From positions 1 to 39,093 of IMG/VR virus record IMGVR_UViG_3300044624_000943: a DNA stretch of 39,093 bases, one strand, 5' to 3'. Position numbers and translations under genes: made by a program. Below the pieces are notes generated by a model, which made no database searches, was not told the DNA's origin, and saw only the letters and a program-made list of their open reading frames with translations. How positions within the stretch are numbered: position 1 is the stretch's first letter; every line of letters begins with the position of its first letter. Below, one piece after another: positions 5,736 to 12,271 of the stretch. Origin of the DNA: a virus.

Positions 5736-8228
5736 ATGACAATCCCCAACACTGTGCAACATCCCGCGTCGGTTGACGCCTACATCAGACACGGGTGGTC
5801 ACTTGTGCCCATCCCACCCGGCACCAAGGGGCCGCGCACCACGGGGTGGAACCGGCGCGAGTCGGCGCTGCGCTCGCAGGCTGATCTGCCCCCGCAGCAC
5901 GGCATCGGGCTGTCCCACGCCTACAGCGCCACGATGGCCTTGGACATCGACAACTGGGCCACCGCCGCGCCGATGCTGGGCGTCTTCGGCGTTGACCTCG
6001 CTGCACTCTACGATGCGCCCGATGCGGTGATCGTGGACAGCGGGCGGCAGGGGCACGGCAAGCTGCTGTACGTGATGCCCTTCGGCTTGGCGCTGCCGAG
6101 CAAGAAGGTCAGCGTCGAGGGTGGCACCTCGTTCGAGCTTCGCTGCGCCACGGCTGAGGGGCTGACGGTGCAGGACGTGCTGCCGCCGAGCATCCACCCC
6201 GACACGCAGCAGCCCTACCGATGGGCTGGTCGCGGGCACTGGATGCGCCTGCCGTTGATCCCGCCTGCACTGATCGATCTGTGGCAGGCGCTGCTCGATG
6301 AGCCTGCACCCGAGCCTGCGCAGCCCACCGAGTCGGTCGAGGTGAACTGGGACGAGATCCGCAGCGCACTGGACAGCATCAGTCCCGATGTCAGCCGCGA
6401 TGAGTGGATCACCTGCGGCATGGCGCTGCACTGGGCAGGCACGCAGACCAATGACCTCGATGGCGCGTTCACCGCCTGGCAGCAGTGGAGCGCCAAGAGC
6501 GCCGACAAGTACCCGGGTGACCGTGCCATCTCTGCGCAGTGGCGCTCGTTCAAGTCCGACAAAGCCACGCAGGTCAAACTCGGCAGTCTTTTCCACCTGG
6601 CCCGGCAGTCGGGCTGGGTGAAGCCCCCGCTGGACGCCTCGGCCCTGTTCAAGCCCGCTGAGGCGCTGACCGAGCCGCAGGTGCTCATCGAGTCGAGCCG
6701 GGTGCCCGCGCCCGTCATGCGCGTGGAGTGGTGGCCGCAGGCCCTGGCCGACCGGGCCACCGAGGTCAGCGAGCACATCGGGTGCGACCCCATTGTGCCG
6801 TTGTTCAGTGGCCTGGCGGCGGTGGCCGGTGCCATCGATGCTCGCTCGCGGCTGCGGCTCATGGAGGGCTACGAGGTGCCGCCCATCATCTGGCTGATGA
6901 CCATCGGCAGCCCAGCCGACAAGAAGACCCCGGGCGCCTCGCCGATGGTCGAGGTGTTGCACCAGATCGAGGCCGAGGATTACCCGGCGTTCAAGAAGCG
7001 CATGCTGGACTGGGAGGCGCTGGAGGCCCGGCATGCTGTGTCGAAAAAGGAGTTCCTCGACGCCGCCTCCAGCCTCGATGTGACGGGGAACACGGCGCTG
7101 CCCACCGTGTCAGACCTGCCACCGCAGCCCCAGCCGCTGCGCCTGAAGGTGAGTGATATCACCAGCCAGAAGCTGGTGAGGTACGCGGCGGAGCGGCCGC
7201 GTGGCCTGTTGTGCTACCTAGACGAGATGGCCGCCTGGACCAAGAAGATGAGCGACCGCAACAGCGGCGAGGACCGCTCGACGTGGGTGCAGGCGTACGA
7301 GGCGAGGCGGTACGAGTATGACCGGGTGGGCGGTGGTGCGATCATCGCCGAGTGCTTCGCGGTCAGCGTGTACGGCAACATCCAGCCCCTGGTCTACCGT
7401 GGCGCGGTCGAGTACCTGGCCACCGACGGCCTGTTGCAGCGGTTCATCCCGGGCATCCTAGACACGCGCAAGACCCGGCGCGGGGAGCCTGGCCCGCCGG
7501 CGCACTCGGCTGGGTGGGATCAGCTTGTGCGCCTGGTCTACTCGCTCCCGGCGCAGACCTACACGCTGGCCCCGGATGCGTTCGTGCTCTTTCGAGAGTT
7601 CCAACTGTGGTTCGAGCAGTCCAAGCGCGACGAGGTGGTGCTGGAGGCCGACCCCGCGTTCCTGACTGCCTACGGGAAGCTCGAGGGCACTGCTGCCCGC
7701 CTCGCGCTGCTGTTCCATGTCATCGAGTGCCCCTTCAGCAGCATCGTCAGCCGCTCCACGCTCGAGCGGGCCATCAGCATGGTGCGGGGTTACGTGATCC
7801 CGGCGCTGCGGTACACGCTGGCCGAGTTCACCGGGGATTCGTTCGATATCTGGGTGCAGGGCTGGCTTCTATACCACTGCGCCGGGAAGACCGCGGTGAC
7901 CCTCTCAGAGGTCAAGCGAGGCGCACGGCGGCGCATGGAGAAGGTGCAGAGCACCATCCTACAGGACCGCATGGTCATCGGTGCGATGCAGACCCTAGAG
8001 GAGGCCGGCTGGGTTGTGCGGCTCGATGATGGCTCGCGTGAGCACCTGCATCAGGCCGAGTGGGCGATTAACCCGGCGCTGGTGAATGCGTTCGATACGC
8101 AGCGAACGGAGATCATCAAAGCCCGCCAGCGGGCCGAGGATGAGCGGCGCACCATCGCGGGCCTTGAGCGGCGCACGGTGCCGCACTTCGAGGAGTGGAT
8201 GGACGAAGAGGATCAGCGGGCGGCTTGA
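5736..8228 (+). CDS. Primase-polymerase / DUF3987 helicase-like replication protein
   Basis: An 830-residue multidomain replication protein. The N-terminal Prim-Pol domain has D70-x-D72 (LDIDNW), SGRQGHGK (102-109) and FELR (133-136), matching the three Prim-Pol motifs. PriCT-2 follows at about 204-294 (NWDEIRSALDSI ... SLFHLARQSGW). The C-terminal half is DUF3987-like, with a degenerate P-loop GSPADKKTP (391-399) and a YLDE Walker B-like segment (494-497). It probably primes synthesis and may unwind DNA for the family B polymerase. No ATG/GTG/TTG alternative start exists between the leader palindrome and 5736. The end overlaps the convergent methyltransferase gene by 16 bases. Confidence 0.88.
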   Translation: MTIPNTVQHPASVDAYIRHGWSLVPIPPGTKGPRTTGWNRRESALRSQADLPPQHGIGLSHAYSATMALDIDNWATAAPMLGVFGVDLAALYDAPDAVIVDSGRQGHGKLLYVMPFGLALPSKKVSVEGGTSFELRCATAEGLTVQDVLPPSIHPDTQQPYRWAGRGHWMRLPLIPPALIDLWQALLDEPAPEPAQPTESVEVNWDEIRSALDSISPDVSRDEWITCGMALHWAGTQTNDLDGAFTAWQQWSAKSADKYPGDRAISAQWRSFKSDKATQVKLGSLFHLARQSGWVKPPLDASALFKPAEALTEPQVLIESSRVPAPVMRVEWWPQALADRATEVSEHIGCDPIVPLFSGLAAVAGAIDARSRLRLMEGYEVPPIIWLMTIGSPADKKTPGASPMVEVLHQIEAEDYPAFKKRMLDWEALEARHAVSKKEFLDAASSLDVTGNTALPTVSDLPPQPQPLRLKVSDITSQKLVRYAAERPRGLLCYLDEMAAWTKKMSDRNSGEDRSTWVQAYEARRYEYDRVGGGAIIAECFAVSVYGNIQPLVYRGAVEYLATDGLLQRFIPGILDTRKTRRGEPGPPAHSAGWDQLVRLVYSLPAQTYTLAPDAFVLFREFQLWFEQSKRDEVVLEADPAFLTAYGKLEGTAARLALLFHVIECPFSSIVSRSTLERAISMVRGYVIPALRYTLAEFTGDSFDIWVQGWLLYHCAGKTAVTLSEVKRGARRRMEKVQSTILQDRMVIGAMQTLEEAGWVVRLDDGSREHLHQAEWAINPALVNAFDTQRTEIIKARQRAEDERRTIAGLERRTVPHFEEWMDEEDQRAA

Positions 8229-8803
8229 GCGCCCCACTGGTCAGCCATAGCCGCAGCGATCCCCGGGAACGTGGCGCTGCGGATTTTCCACCTGTCCGCC
8301 GATGGCGGCAGGTTGTACCACTCGGGCAGGCTGCGCCCGCTCTTGGTGACGTGCCGCGCCCCCTTGCCGACGATGTTCGAGGGTTTGAGATGGGGCAGCC
8401 CCTTGAGCCACAGGCACGTTGTCTTTGTGGCTTCATGCCCGTGCTCATAGGGCTGGATGATCTGGTCCGGCTTGCGTATGCGGCTGGAGATGATCGAGAC
8501 GGGGTTCTCGATCGCGATCCGCTCGATGGGCGCATCCATGAGCAGGCGCACAAAGTCCAGGGCGGCGGCCTGTTCATCGCGTTTCTTGTCGAACCACCGC
8601 GCCCCGCTCACGGCTAGGTGAGTGCAGGGTGGGTGAGCGATCATCAGATCCCAGCCCATCCCCAGCACGTCACGCACATCCCCGCACCAGTGCGGGCCCG
8701 GTGCGTCCGTGGGCAAAAGGTCACATGACATGGCATCGTGACCCCGTGCCAGAAACGCATCCCGCACGGTGCCGCTGTACTCACAGGCGATGAGTACTCT
8801 CAT
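8213..8803 (-). CDS. DNA cytosine methyltransferase
   Basis: A 196-residue solitary cytosine-5 methyltransferase-like protein of the short phage type. The catalytic PPC motif is at 58-60 (HPPCTHL), ENP at 99-101, and an N-terminal VLIACEYSG segment replaces the classical FxGxG SAM motif. The start is the ATG at 8801-8803, which overlaps the upstream stop (ATGA); an extension 12 codons upstream is less likely. No separate target-recognition domain and no restriction endonuclease is nearby, so it probably modifies phage DNA against host restriction or affects expression. Specificity cannot be read from sequence. It is the last gene of the leftward early operon. Confidence 0.85.
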   Translation of the reverse strand: MRVLIACEYSGTVRDAFLARGHDAMSCDLLPTDAPGPHWCGDVRDVLGMGWDLMIAHPPCTHLAVSGARWFDKKRDEQAAALDFVRLLMDAPIERIAIENPVSIISSRIRKPDQIIQPYEHGHEATKTTCLWLKGLPHLKPSNIVGKGARHVTKSGRSLPEWYNLPPSADRWKIRSATFPGIAAAMADQWGAQAAR

Positions 8804-9081
8804 GGCAGCAGGTGTTTGTGCATGTCGGGCGCCAGACACTCCACGGCGTCCAGCACGTCGAGCAGGCGAGCGGTGACCGCTCCCGGCTCACGGTGCCCAC
8901 AGGCCCAGTTGCGCCACGTAGAGACGGGAACCCCGAGATACCGGGCCATGCTGGCGTCCGTCAGGCCGAGACGGGTCTGCGTGGCCAGGAGACGGGCGGC
9001 GGTGGCCGTGTCTCGCTTTGCGTTCACCCGTGGGCGGCCGGGTTTGCCGGGGGTTTTGGGTTCGTTCGATTGTGTGGTCAT
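8800..9081 (-). CDS. HTH DNA-binding protein with AT-hook-like N-terminus
   Basis: A 93-residue putative regulator. Residues 10-17 contain KTPGKPGRPR, with a GRP core as in AT-hooks. Residues about 38-75 (LGLTDASMARYLGVPVSTWRNW) form a helix-turn-helix of the XRE-like kind often found in short phage proteins. A C-terminal helix (TARLLDVLDAVE) could dimerise. It is coupled to the downstream methyltransferase by an ATGA overlap, suggesting joint expression and possibly control of the early operon. Whether it represses or activates is unknown. Confidence 0.75.
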   Translation of the reverse strand: MTTQSNEPKTPGKPGRPRVNAKRDTATAARLLATQTRLGLTDASMARYLGVPVSTWRNWACGHREPGAVTARLLDVLDAVECLAPDMHKHLLP

Positions 9082-9085
9082 GGGG

Positions 9086-9151
9086 TTAGTCGTCCAGAAG
9101 AATAGCGGCGATGATGGCGGCGGCCAGGGCGGCCAGTAGGGCGTAGATCAT
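9086..9151 (-). CDS. 21-residue membrane micropeptide
   Basis: A 21-codon ORF with almost only Ala, Leu and Ile between a MIY start and a DD end, which would form one transmembrane helix. It overlaps the upstream stop (ATGA at 9148-9151). A GGAGG Shine-Dalgarno (complement of 9159-9163) sits 7 bases before its ATG, so it has real translation signals. It is one of three such peptides in this operon (see 10232-10306 and 11241-11321). Function unknown; membrane targeting of a host process during takeover is speculation. Confidence 0.6.
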   Translation of the reverse strand: MIYALLAALAAAIIAAILLDD

Positions 9152-9366
9152 TCGTCAACCTCCAACAGCGCCCAGGCGTCAGCCAGGGCGGCCTGATGAT
9201 CGGGGTCGAGATCATCGTCAATCTGGTCGAGCGCCCAGCGTAGGGCGGCTTCCAGGCGCTCTACATGGGCCCGGGTGAGCACGTAGGGACTGCGTCGCTC
9301 CCAGCGTTCGTCAGCCAGTTCTGAGGGGGTCAACGGGCGGTCAGGATCAAGGCAAGGGATATCCAT
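9148..9366 (-). CDS. Small acidic protein, unknown function
   Basis: A 72-residue acidic protein with PLTPSELADERWERR and a helical C-terminal half (VERLEAALRWALDQIDDDLDPDHQAALADAWALL). It has a strong GGAGGA site 7 bases from the ATG, within a leader (GGACTGACCTATG) nearly identical to that of the gene starting at 9835. The stop overlaps the micropeptide start. No domain is recognised. Acidic early proteins may act as DNA mimics or inhibitors of host proteins, but nothing here proves that. Confidence 0.75.
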   Translation of the reverse strand: MDIPCLDPDRPLTPSELADERWERRSPYVLTRAHVERLEAALRWALDQIDDDLDPDHQAALADAWALLEVDE

Positions 9367-9369
9367 AGG

Positions 9370-9561
9370 TCAGTCCTCCAATTCCACCCAGACATTGGAC
9401 TCCGGTTCGTACCAGTCCACCGCCGTGTAATCGCCGTGGTGCACCTTTACTTCCCCGTCGCGGGTCCACTCCACATCGTCAATCCGAAAATTGAACCGTG
9501 GGTTTGAAAATGCCATCGTCATTCCGGGCATGAGACACCGGGCTTGCATAACTTTCATCAT
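9370..9561 (-). CDS. Small beta-rich protein, unknown function
   Basis: A 63-residue protein (from the first of two adjacent ATGs, at 9559-9561). An AAAGGA site six bases upstream decides the start; an extension 10 residues upstream has no such signal. The sequence alternates hydrophobic and polar residues (PRFNFRIDDVEWTRDGEVKV, YEPESNVWVEL), suggesting a small beta sheet. Similar short proteins with a 'DVEW ... V.V..GD' pattern occur in phage early regions. Function is unknown. Confidence 0.7.
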   Translation of the reverse strand: MMKVMQARCLMPGMTMAFSNPRFNFRIDDVEWTRDGEVKVHHGDYTAVDWYEPESNVWVELED

Positions 9562-9581
9562 AGGTAATCCTTTGAATCTGC

Positions 9582-9615
9582 GGGGCAACATGCCCCCATA
9601 AGCCCCCAGCGGGGC
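9582..9615. other. Two adjacent small RNA hairpins
   Basis: The short gap between two leftward genes contains GGGGC-AACAT-GCCCC (9582-9596) and GCCCC-CAGC-GGGGC (9602-9615). Neither is followed by a T run, so they are more likely mRNA processing or stability structures than terminators. Pairings are read by eye only. Confidence 0.4.
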
Positions 9616-9628
9616 CTATAGGTGCCGG

Positions 9629-9835
9629 TCAGTCCCTCAACATGCGGGCGCATGCGTTCTCATAAATCTCACGGGCGTTTTCGCTCAGGGTTTCCACGCT
9701 CAGTAAAGGGGAGGGCTTGAAGCTGCGCGAGAGCTTGGACAGTCGCACATACTCACGGGACCATTGGCCCCCGTGGCAGTGCGATAGGGCGAGATACCAA
9801 GCCTCCGCGATATCGAAACGGTCAAAGTAGGCCAT
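9629..9835 (-). CDS. Small conserved phage protein, unknown function
   Basis: A 68-residue protein with MAYFDRFDIAEAWYLALSHC, then GGQWSREYVRLSKL and FKPSPLLSVETLSENAREIY. The type is recognisable from many proteobacterial phage genomes but has no known function. The start has a GAGGATTGACCT leader shared with the gene starting at 9366. It lies three bases downstream of the zinc-ribbon gene. Its fairly rigid sequence pattern suggests a folded single domain, not a low-complexity peptide. Confidence 0.78.
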   Translation of the reverse strand: MAYFDRFDIAEAWYLALSHCHGGQWSREYVRLSKLSRSFKPSPLLSVETLSENAREIYENACARMLRD

Positions 9836-9838
9836 AGG

Positions 9839-10033
9839 TCAATCCTCAGTTATGCCCACGACGGGCGACGGTGCGGGGGCCTTGTTAATGTTTTTTCTGC
9901 GGCAGTCAAAACAAACCTCCAATGCCGAGCGAAGCCATGCCGCGTGGCATTGTGGGCATTGATACTCCCGCGAGACGCCACGGGCATAGCGGTATGCCAC
10001 CCCGCTTGCCCATTTGCCATATTTGTAATTCAT
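9839..10033 (-). CDS. Small zinc-ribbon protein
   Basis: A 64-residue basic protein with two cysteine pairs (C26-x2-C29 and C41-x2-C44) typical of a four-Cys zinc ribbon, preceded by a basic Tyr/Arg-rich segment. The start at 10033 is supported by ATGA overlap with the upstream GTG-start gene and by a GGGTGG-like site. A longer start at 10066 has no ribosome site and would overlap that gene deeply. It may bind nucleic acid or protein; no specific function is assigned. Confidence 0.72.
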   Translation of the reverse strand: MNYKYGKWASGVAYRYARGVSREYQCPQCHAAWLRSALEVCFDCRRKNINKAPAPSPVVGITED

Positions 10034-10197
10034 TCCGGCCACCCCAAAAGTTGATCCGTTCCCCATGCGATAGCATCATCGGGGTTCTGAAAAAACGGGC
10101 ATCCCGCCATCGTGAACCATCGGTTCAGGGCGTCAACCCATATTTCAGCGCGCCACCCCTCCAAGGGTGTTTTTGCGGCGGTAATTCTTGGCTTCAC
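10030..10197 (-). CDS. GTG-start small protein, unknown function
   Basis: A 55-residue ORF beginning with GTG at 10195-10197, with GGAG five to six bases upstream. It ends by overlapping the start of the zinc-ribbon gene (ATGA). The product is basic at the N-terminus and Trp-rich (EGWRAEIWVDALNRWF, FFQNPDDAIAWGTDQLLGWP), with no low complexity, so it reads as a real protein. It fills what otherwise looks like a 270-base gap in a packed operon. Short length and the GTG start make it easy to miss. Function unknown. Confidence 0.7.
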   Translation of the reverse strand: MKPRITAAKTPLEGWRAEIWVDALNRWFTMAGCPFFQNPDDAIAWGTDQLLGWPE

Positions 10198-10231
10198 GGG
10201 TTCTCCAAAGCGCGCAGGGCGCGCAGCAGTC

Positions 10232-10306
10232 TTAAATGACCCCCAGCAGCGCCAGCAGCAGCGCCACTAGGGAAACGATAACAAGGGCTTTGTCCTCAGT
10301 GGTCAC
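10232..10306 (-). CDS. 24-residue membrane micropeptide (GTG start)
   Basis: A 24-codon ORF starting with GTG at 10304-10306, overlapping the upstream stop (GTGA), so translation is probably coupled. The peptide has a short charged N-terminus (MTTEDK) followed by about 18 hydrophobic residues rich in Leu and Val, a single predicted membrane helix. It is the second of three such peptides in this operon. The independent ribosome site is weak. Function unknown. Confidence 0.5.
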   Translation of the reverse strand: MTTEDKALVIVSLVALLLALLGVI

Positions 10307-10503
10307 AGTGTTACCCGATCCGCTAGGGCATCGGATATCTGCCCGTCACGGTGCAGTGAGTCCACAAAATCCACGAACGTGCAACGGACCGTTGCGCAAT
10401 GGAAGTTTTGAGGCTTGCTCAGAATGCCAGCCTCACGGGCTTGCTCTGCTAGGTGCGGGTATGCGTCCCAAAATGCCGCGCGGATTTGTTTCTGGTTTGT
10501 CAT
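10303..10503 (-). CDS. Small conserved phage protein, unknown function
   Basis: A 66-residue protein (TNQKQIRAAFWDAYPHLAEQ, then HCATVRCTFVDFVDSLHRDGQIS). The type is common in proteobacterial phage early regions but has no assigned function. Two cysteines near the middle (C36, C41) and a helical C-terminus are visible. The ATG has AAGGAG nine bases upstream. It overlaps the following micropeptide start by four bases, indicating one polycistronic unit. Confidence 0.78.
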   Translation of the reverse strand: MTNQKQIRAAFWDAYPHLAEQAREAGILSKPQNFHCATVRCTFVDFVDSLHRDGQISDALADRVTL

Positions 10504-10516
10504 GGTCTAGGCTCCT

Positions 10517-10942
10517 TCAGTAAACACAAACACCACGGGAATAGCACTCATCAGCCTTAGACCCTTCCGGTACGTCGCCAGGGCGAAGGATGTAGAGCGC
10601 TGCGCCGCGCGGGTCAGTCTGAACGTAATAGTTCAGGGCCTCATGTCCCGCCCGCGTGCGCTCCTTGTTGCACGAGTCAACGATACGGGCCAAGCGGCGA
10701 AGAGCGCCAGTCTCTCGGTCCGCCACGGTCCAGCGGCGCCCGGAATCAGTCAACCAATACGGTTTCCCCGTGGCCTCGTTGCGTTCGATGCAACCGCCAT
10801 CGGTGCCGCACTCAAGCTCATACCAGCGGCGAAGGGTGAGAGAGATGCGGCGCAATGCTGCGGCTTCGTCAGCGGTGAAGCCAAGCGAAAGGATCAGGTA
10901 TCGCTCCAAACTAAAGCGGCGCAGTGATTCGGCTTTGGTCAT
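10517..10942 (-). CDS. Phage early protein, unknown function
   Basis: A 141-residue protein with an N-terminal helical region (AESLRRFSLERYLILSLGFT, ADEAAALRRISLTLRRWYELE). A central part (GKPYWLTDSGRRWTVADRE) is followed by ARIVDSCNKERTRAGHEALNYYVQTD and a C-terminal beta-rich tail (AALYILRPGDVPEG). The order of segments is recognisable in other phages, but no enzymatic motif is visible. The start has GGAGAA, and the leader sequence (10945-10965) is repeated before the next gene upstream. Function unknown. Confidence 0.78.
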   Translation of the reverse strand: MTKAESLRRFSLERYLILSLGFTADEAAALRRISLTLRRWYELECGTDGGCIERNEATGKPYWLTDSGRRWTVADRETGALRRLARIVDSCNKERTRAGHEALNYYVQTDPRGAALYILRPGDVPEGSKADECYSRGVCVY

Positions 10943-10944
10943 GA

Positions 10945-10965
10945 TGGTTCTCCGTTCGATGTGGT
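10945..10965. repeat. Duplicated translation leader, copy 1
   Basis: These 21 bases are identical to 11216-11236. Both lie immediately upstream of leftward genes and contain the GGAGAACC Shine-Dalgarno on the minus strand. The repeat probably spread as a ready-made translation leader during gene duplication or cassette insertion, and it could also be a recombination site. Confidence 0.8.
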
Positions 10966-10968
10966 TGA

Positions 10969-11211
10969 TTAGGCGGTGACGGGTATGAGGTATTGACAGA
11001 CGACGACGGCGCTCATCATGTCGGTGATGTCACAGCGGGCGAAATCGAATTCGTCAGCGTCACCGCATGACCAGTGACCCGCGCCGGGCAGGTTGGCGTC
11101 GAATGATGCGAGGGCGTTTTGATCCTGAAGCGAAAGCCCGGTTTCGTCGCCGTTGATGAGCGCGGGCAGGAAGTGAGCGCCGATGGTGTAGGTGTAGGTT
11201 TCGAATTGCAT
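10969..11211 (-). CDS. Small acidic protein, unknown function
   Basis: An 80-residue acidic protein (QFETYTYTIGAHFLPALINGDETG, FDANLPGAGHWSCGDADEFDFARCDITD). The start chosen is the ATG at 11209-11211, nine bases from GGAG in the duplicated leader; an 18-residue extension would read through that leader. The C-terminal MMSAVVVCQYLIPV may be a buried helix. The regular mixture of aromatic and acidic residues suggests a folded domain of an unknown family. Confidence 0.72.
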   Translation of the reverse strand: MQFETYTYTIGAHFLPALINGDETGLSLQDQNALASFDANLPGAGHWSCGDADEFDFARCDITDMMSAVVVCQYLIPVTA

Positions 11212-11215
11212 AGTC

Positions 11216-11236
11216 TGGTTCTCCGTTCGATGTGGT
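11216..11236. repeat. Duplicated translation leader, copy 2
   Basis: Identical over 21 bases to 10945-10965, in the same orientation and at the same place relative to a start codon. It supplies the GGAG site for the gene starting at 11211. Confidence 0.8.
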
Positions 11237-11240
11237 GTTG

Positions 11241-11321
11241 TTAGATACCCGCAGCGATCAGGCATGCGAGCGCAAGCCCGAACGCGATAGCGAACAAGTA
11301 GTCAATGGGACGGGGGCGCAT
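11241..11321 (-). CDS. 26-residue membrane micropeptide
   Basis: A 26-codon ORF: a positively charged start (MRPRPIDY) followed by about 18 hydrophobic residues (LFAIAFGLALACLIAAGI), a single transmembrane helix with the N-terminus expected inside. A GGAG site seven bases before the ATG supports translation. It lies between the duplicated leader and a Cys-rich gene, and is the third membrane micropeptide of this operon. Function unknown; it might disturb or mark the host membrane early in infection (speculation). Confidence 0.6.
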   Translation of the reverse strand: MRPRPIDYLFAIAFGLALACLIAAGI

Positions 11322-11335
11322 GGTGGTGCTCCGGG

Positions 11336-11506
11336 TTACAGGTTGCGAAGGGGCTCAACATCCACGTCGATGGCGCGAAGGAATGCTGAGAGGGTGCGCA
11401 CGTGGATGCCCCAGTAGTGCGCGCAGTCCGCGCACGCGTCGATTGGGCATGCTTGGCATTCCGTGCGATTGAAGAGATAGTGGGAGAGGATGCGAGGATG
11501 AATCAT
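11336..11506 (-). CDS. Small Cys-rich protein, putative zinc binder
   Basis: A 56-residue ORF with C17-x2-C20 and C25-x2-C28, a compact four-cysteine knuckle, followed by a helix (HVRTLSAFLRAIDVDVEPL). The ATG at 11504-11506 has GGAG eight bases upstream. It fills the gap between the micropeptide and the first gene of the operon, and is short enough to be missed by ordinary length cut-offs. The regular amino-acid mix supports a real gene. Likely metal binding; role unknown. Confidence 0.68.
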   Translation of the reverse strand: MIHPRILSHYLFNRTECQACPIDACADCAHYWGIHVRTLSAFLRAIDVDVEPLRNL

Positions 11507-11525
11507 GGCAAGGGCTCCGATGATT

Positions 11526-11545
11526 GGCGGGGATCGCTCCCCGCC
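11526..11545. other. GC-rich hairpin in early operon
   Basis: GGCGGGGA-TCGC-TCCCCGCC is a perfect 8-bp stem with a four-base loop between two leftward genes. There is no T run on either strand, so it is probably an attenuator, a pausing site or an mRNA-processing structure, not a terminator. Confidence 0.5.
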
Positions 11546-11554
11546 GGGTTGACG

Positions 11555-11746
11555 TTAGATAATGAAGTCGTAGTGCTTGTCACACTTCATGTCTGCAGCG
11601 ACACGGGAAAGCTCGACTTTGGATCGGTTCGTCATTGCTGCGCGAATGAGTGCAGACATGGAGCGAGCGATGGTGCTGACGTCAACCAAGCCGGCTTGGT
11701 GCCATTGCTTGAGCTTGCTAACTTCACGCTGTTCGGACTTGGTCAT
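11555..11746 (-). CDS. Small early protein, unknown function
   Basis: A 63-residue charged, mostly helical protein (TKSEQREVSKLKQWHQAGLVDVSTIARSMSAL, RAAMTNRSKVELSRVAADMKC). The ATG at 11744-11746 is preceded by AAGGAA eight bases away. An upstream extension of 31 residues would cross the promoter and is rejected. It is the first gene of the leftward early operon, directly after the extended -10 promoter, so it is probably expressed earliest and most strongly. Function unknown; host takeover is a reasonable guess. Confidence 0.72.
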   Translation of the reverse strand: MTKSEQREVSKLKQWHQAGLVDVSTIARSMSALIRAAMTNRSKVELSRVAADMKCDKHYDFII

Positions 11747-11794
11747 GGTCTGGTTTCCTTCGTGTTGCGGGTCAACCGTTGGCCCGTTGAACGA

Positions 11795-11824
11795 ATCATA
11801 GCATGGTTGTTTCAACGAGTGCAA
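11795..11824 (-). promoter_or_regulatory. Extended -10 sigma70-like promoter (leftward early)
   Basis: On the minus strand: TTGCAC (complement of 11819-11824), an 18-base spacer ending in TGC, then TATGAT (complement of 11795-11800), five of six bases of the consensus -10. Transcription would begin near 11788 and give a leader of about 40 bases before the gene at 11746. It is the stronger of the two matched early promoters. Confidence 0.72.
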
Positions 11825-12076
11825 GCCCCTTTGTGTCACTGACTGACAAGGGCGGATTGACCCGGTGCAACCTGCGACAGTGTGACTGGGAGCGAGGGGG
11901 TGCGTGACGGACTAAATTAAAAAAGGTCTCTAACCCTCAAATTCGAACTATCAAAGTCACCTTGTCACACCCCCCCGATTCCCGCACCCATTGACACACT
12001 AGCCCGTGCCATTGCGCTAACCCTTGACCCATTGCACCCTGGATGCGCCCTGGTGGCTGCGCCAATGGATCATTGA

Positions 12077-12118
12077 CGCCCTGGTGGCGACGGGCTGCGC
12101 CCTGGTGGCGACGGGCTG
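12077..12118. repeat. Two tandem 21-bp repeats plus partial copies
   Basis: The 21-base unit beginning CGCCCTGGTGGCG occurs twice in perfect tandem (12077-12097 and 12098-12118). A truncated unit (CGCCCTGGATGC) follows from 12119, and a degenerate CGCCCTGGTGGC lies just upstream near 12046. There is no spacer diversity, so this is not a CRISPR array. The units may bind a phage replication or regulatory protein. Confidence 0.8.
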
Positions 12119-12271
12119 CGCCCTGGATGCATTGACTCACTGGGGCTACCGATGCTGGGGGGAGGGGAGGGCCGGCGACCCGATGAATCAAAAATGAAGA
12201 CACCACGCACCATTTTTTATTTTTTCCAATAATCCATTAAGCCATTGAACAATCCCTCCTCACCTACAACC

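Noticed and set aside
5799-7034. Long minus-strand frame (411 codons)
   Set aside because: Lies opposite the primase gene, whose domains are clear; composition is that of reverse-complement shadow coding.
12046-12136. Possible CRISPR array
   Set aside because: The units are in direct tandem with no unique spacers and no cas genes are present.
11937-12206. Minus-strand frame of 89 codons in the control region
   Set aside because: It starts with GTG without a ribosome site, and its repeated GAARRHQ residues are only the translated 21-bp repeats.
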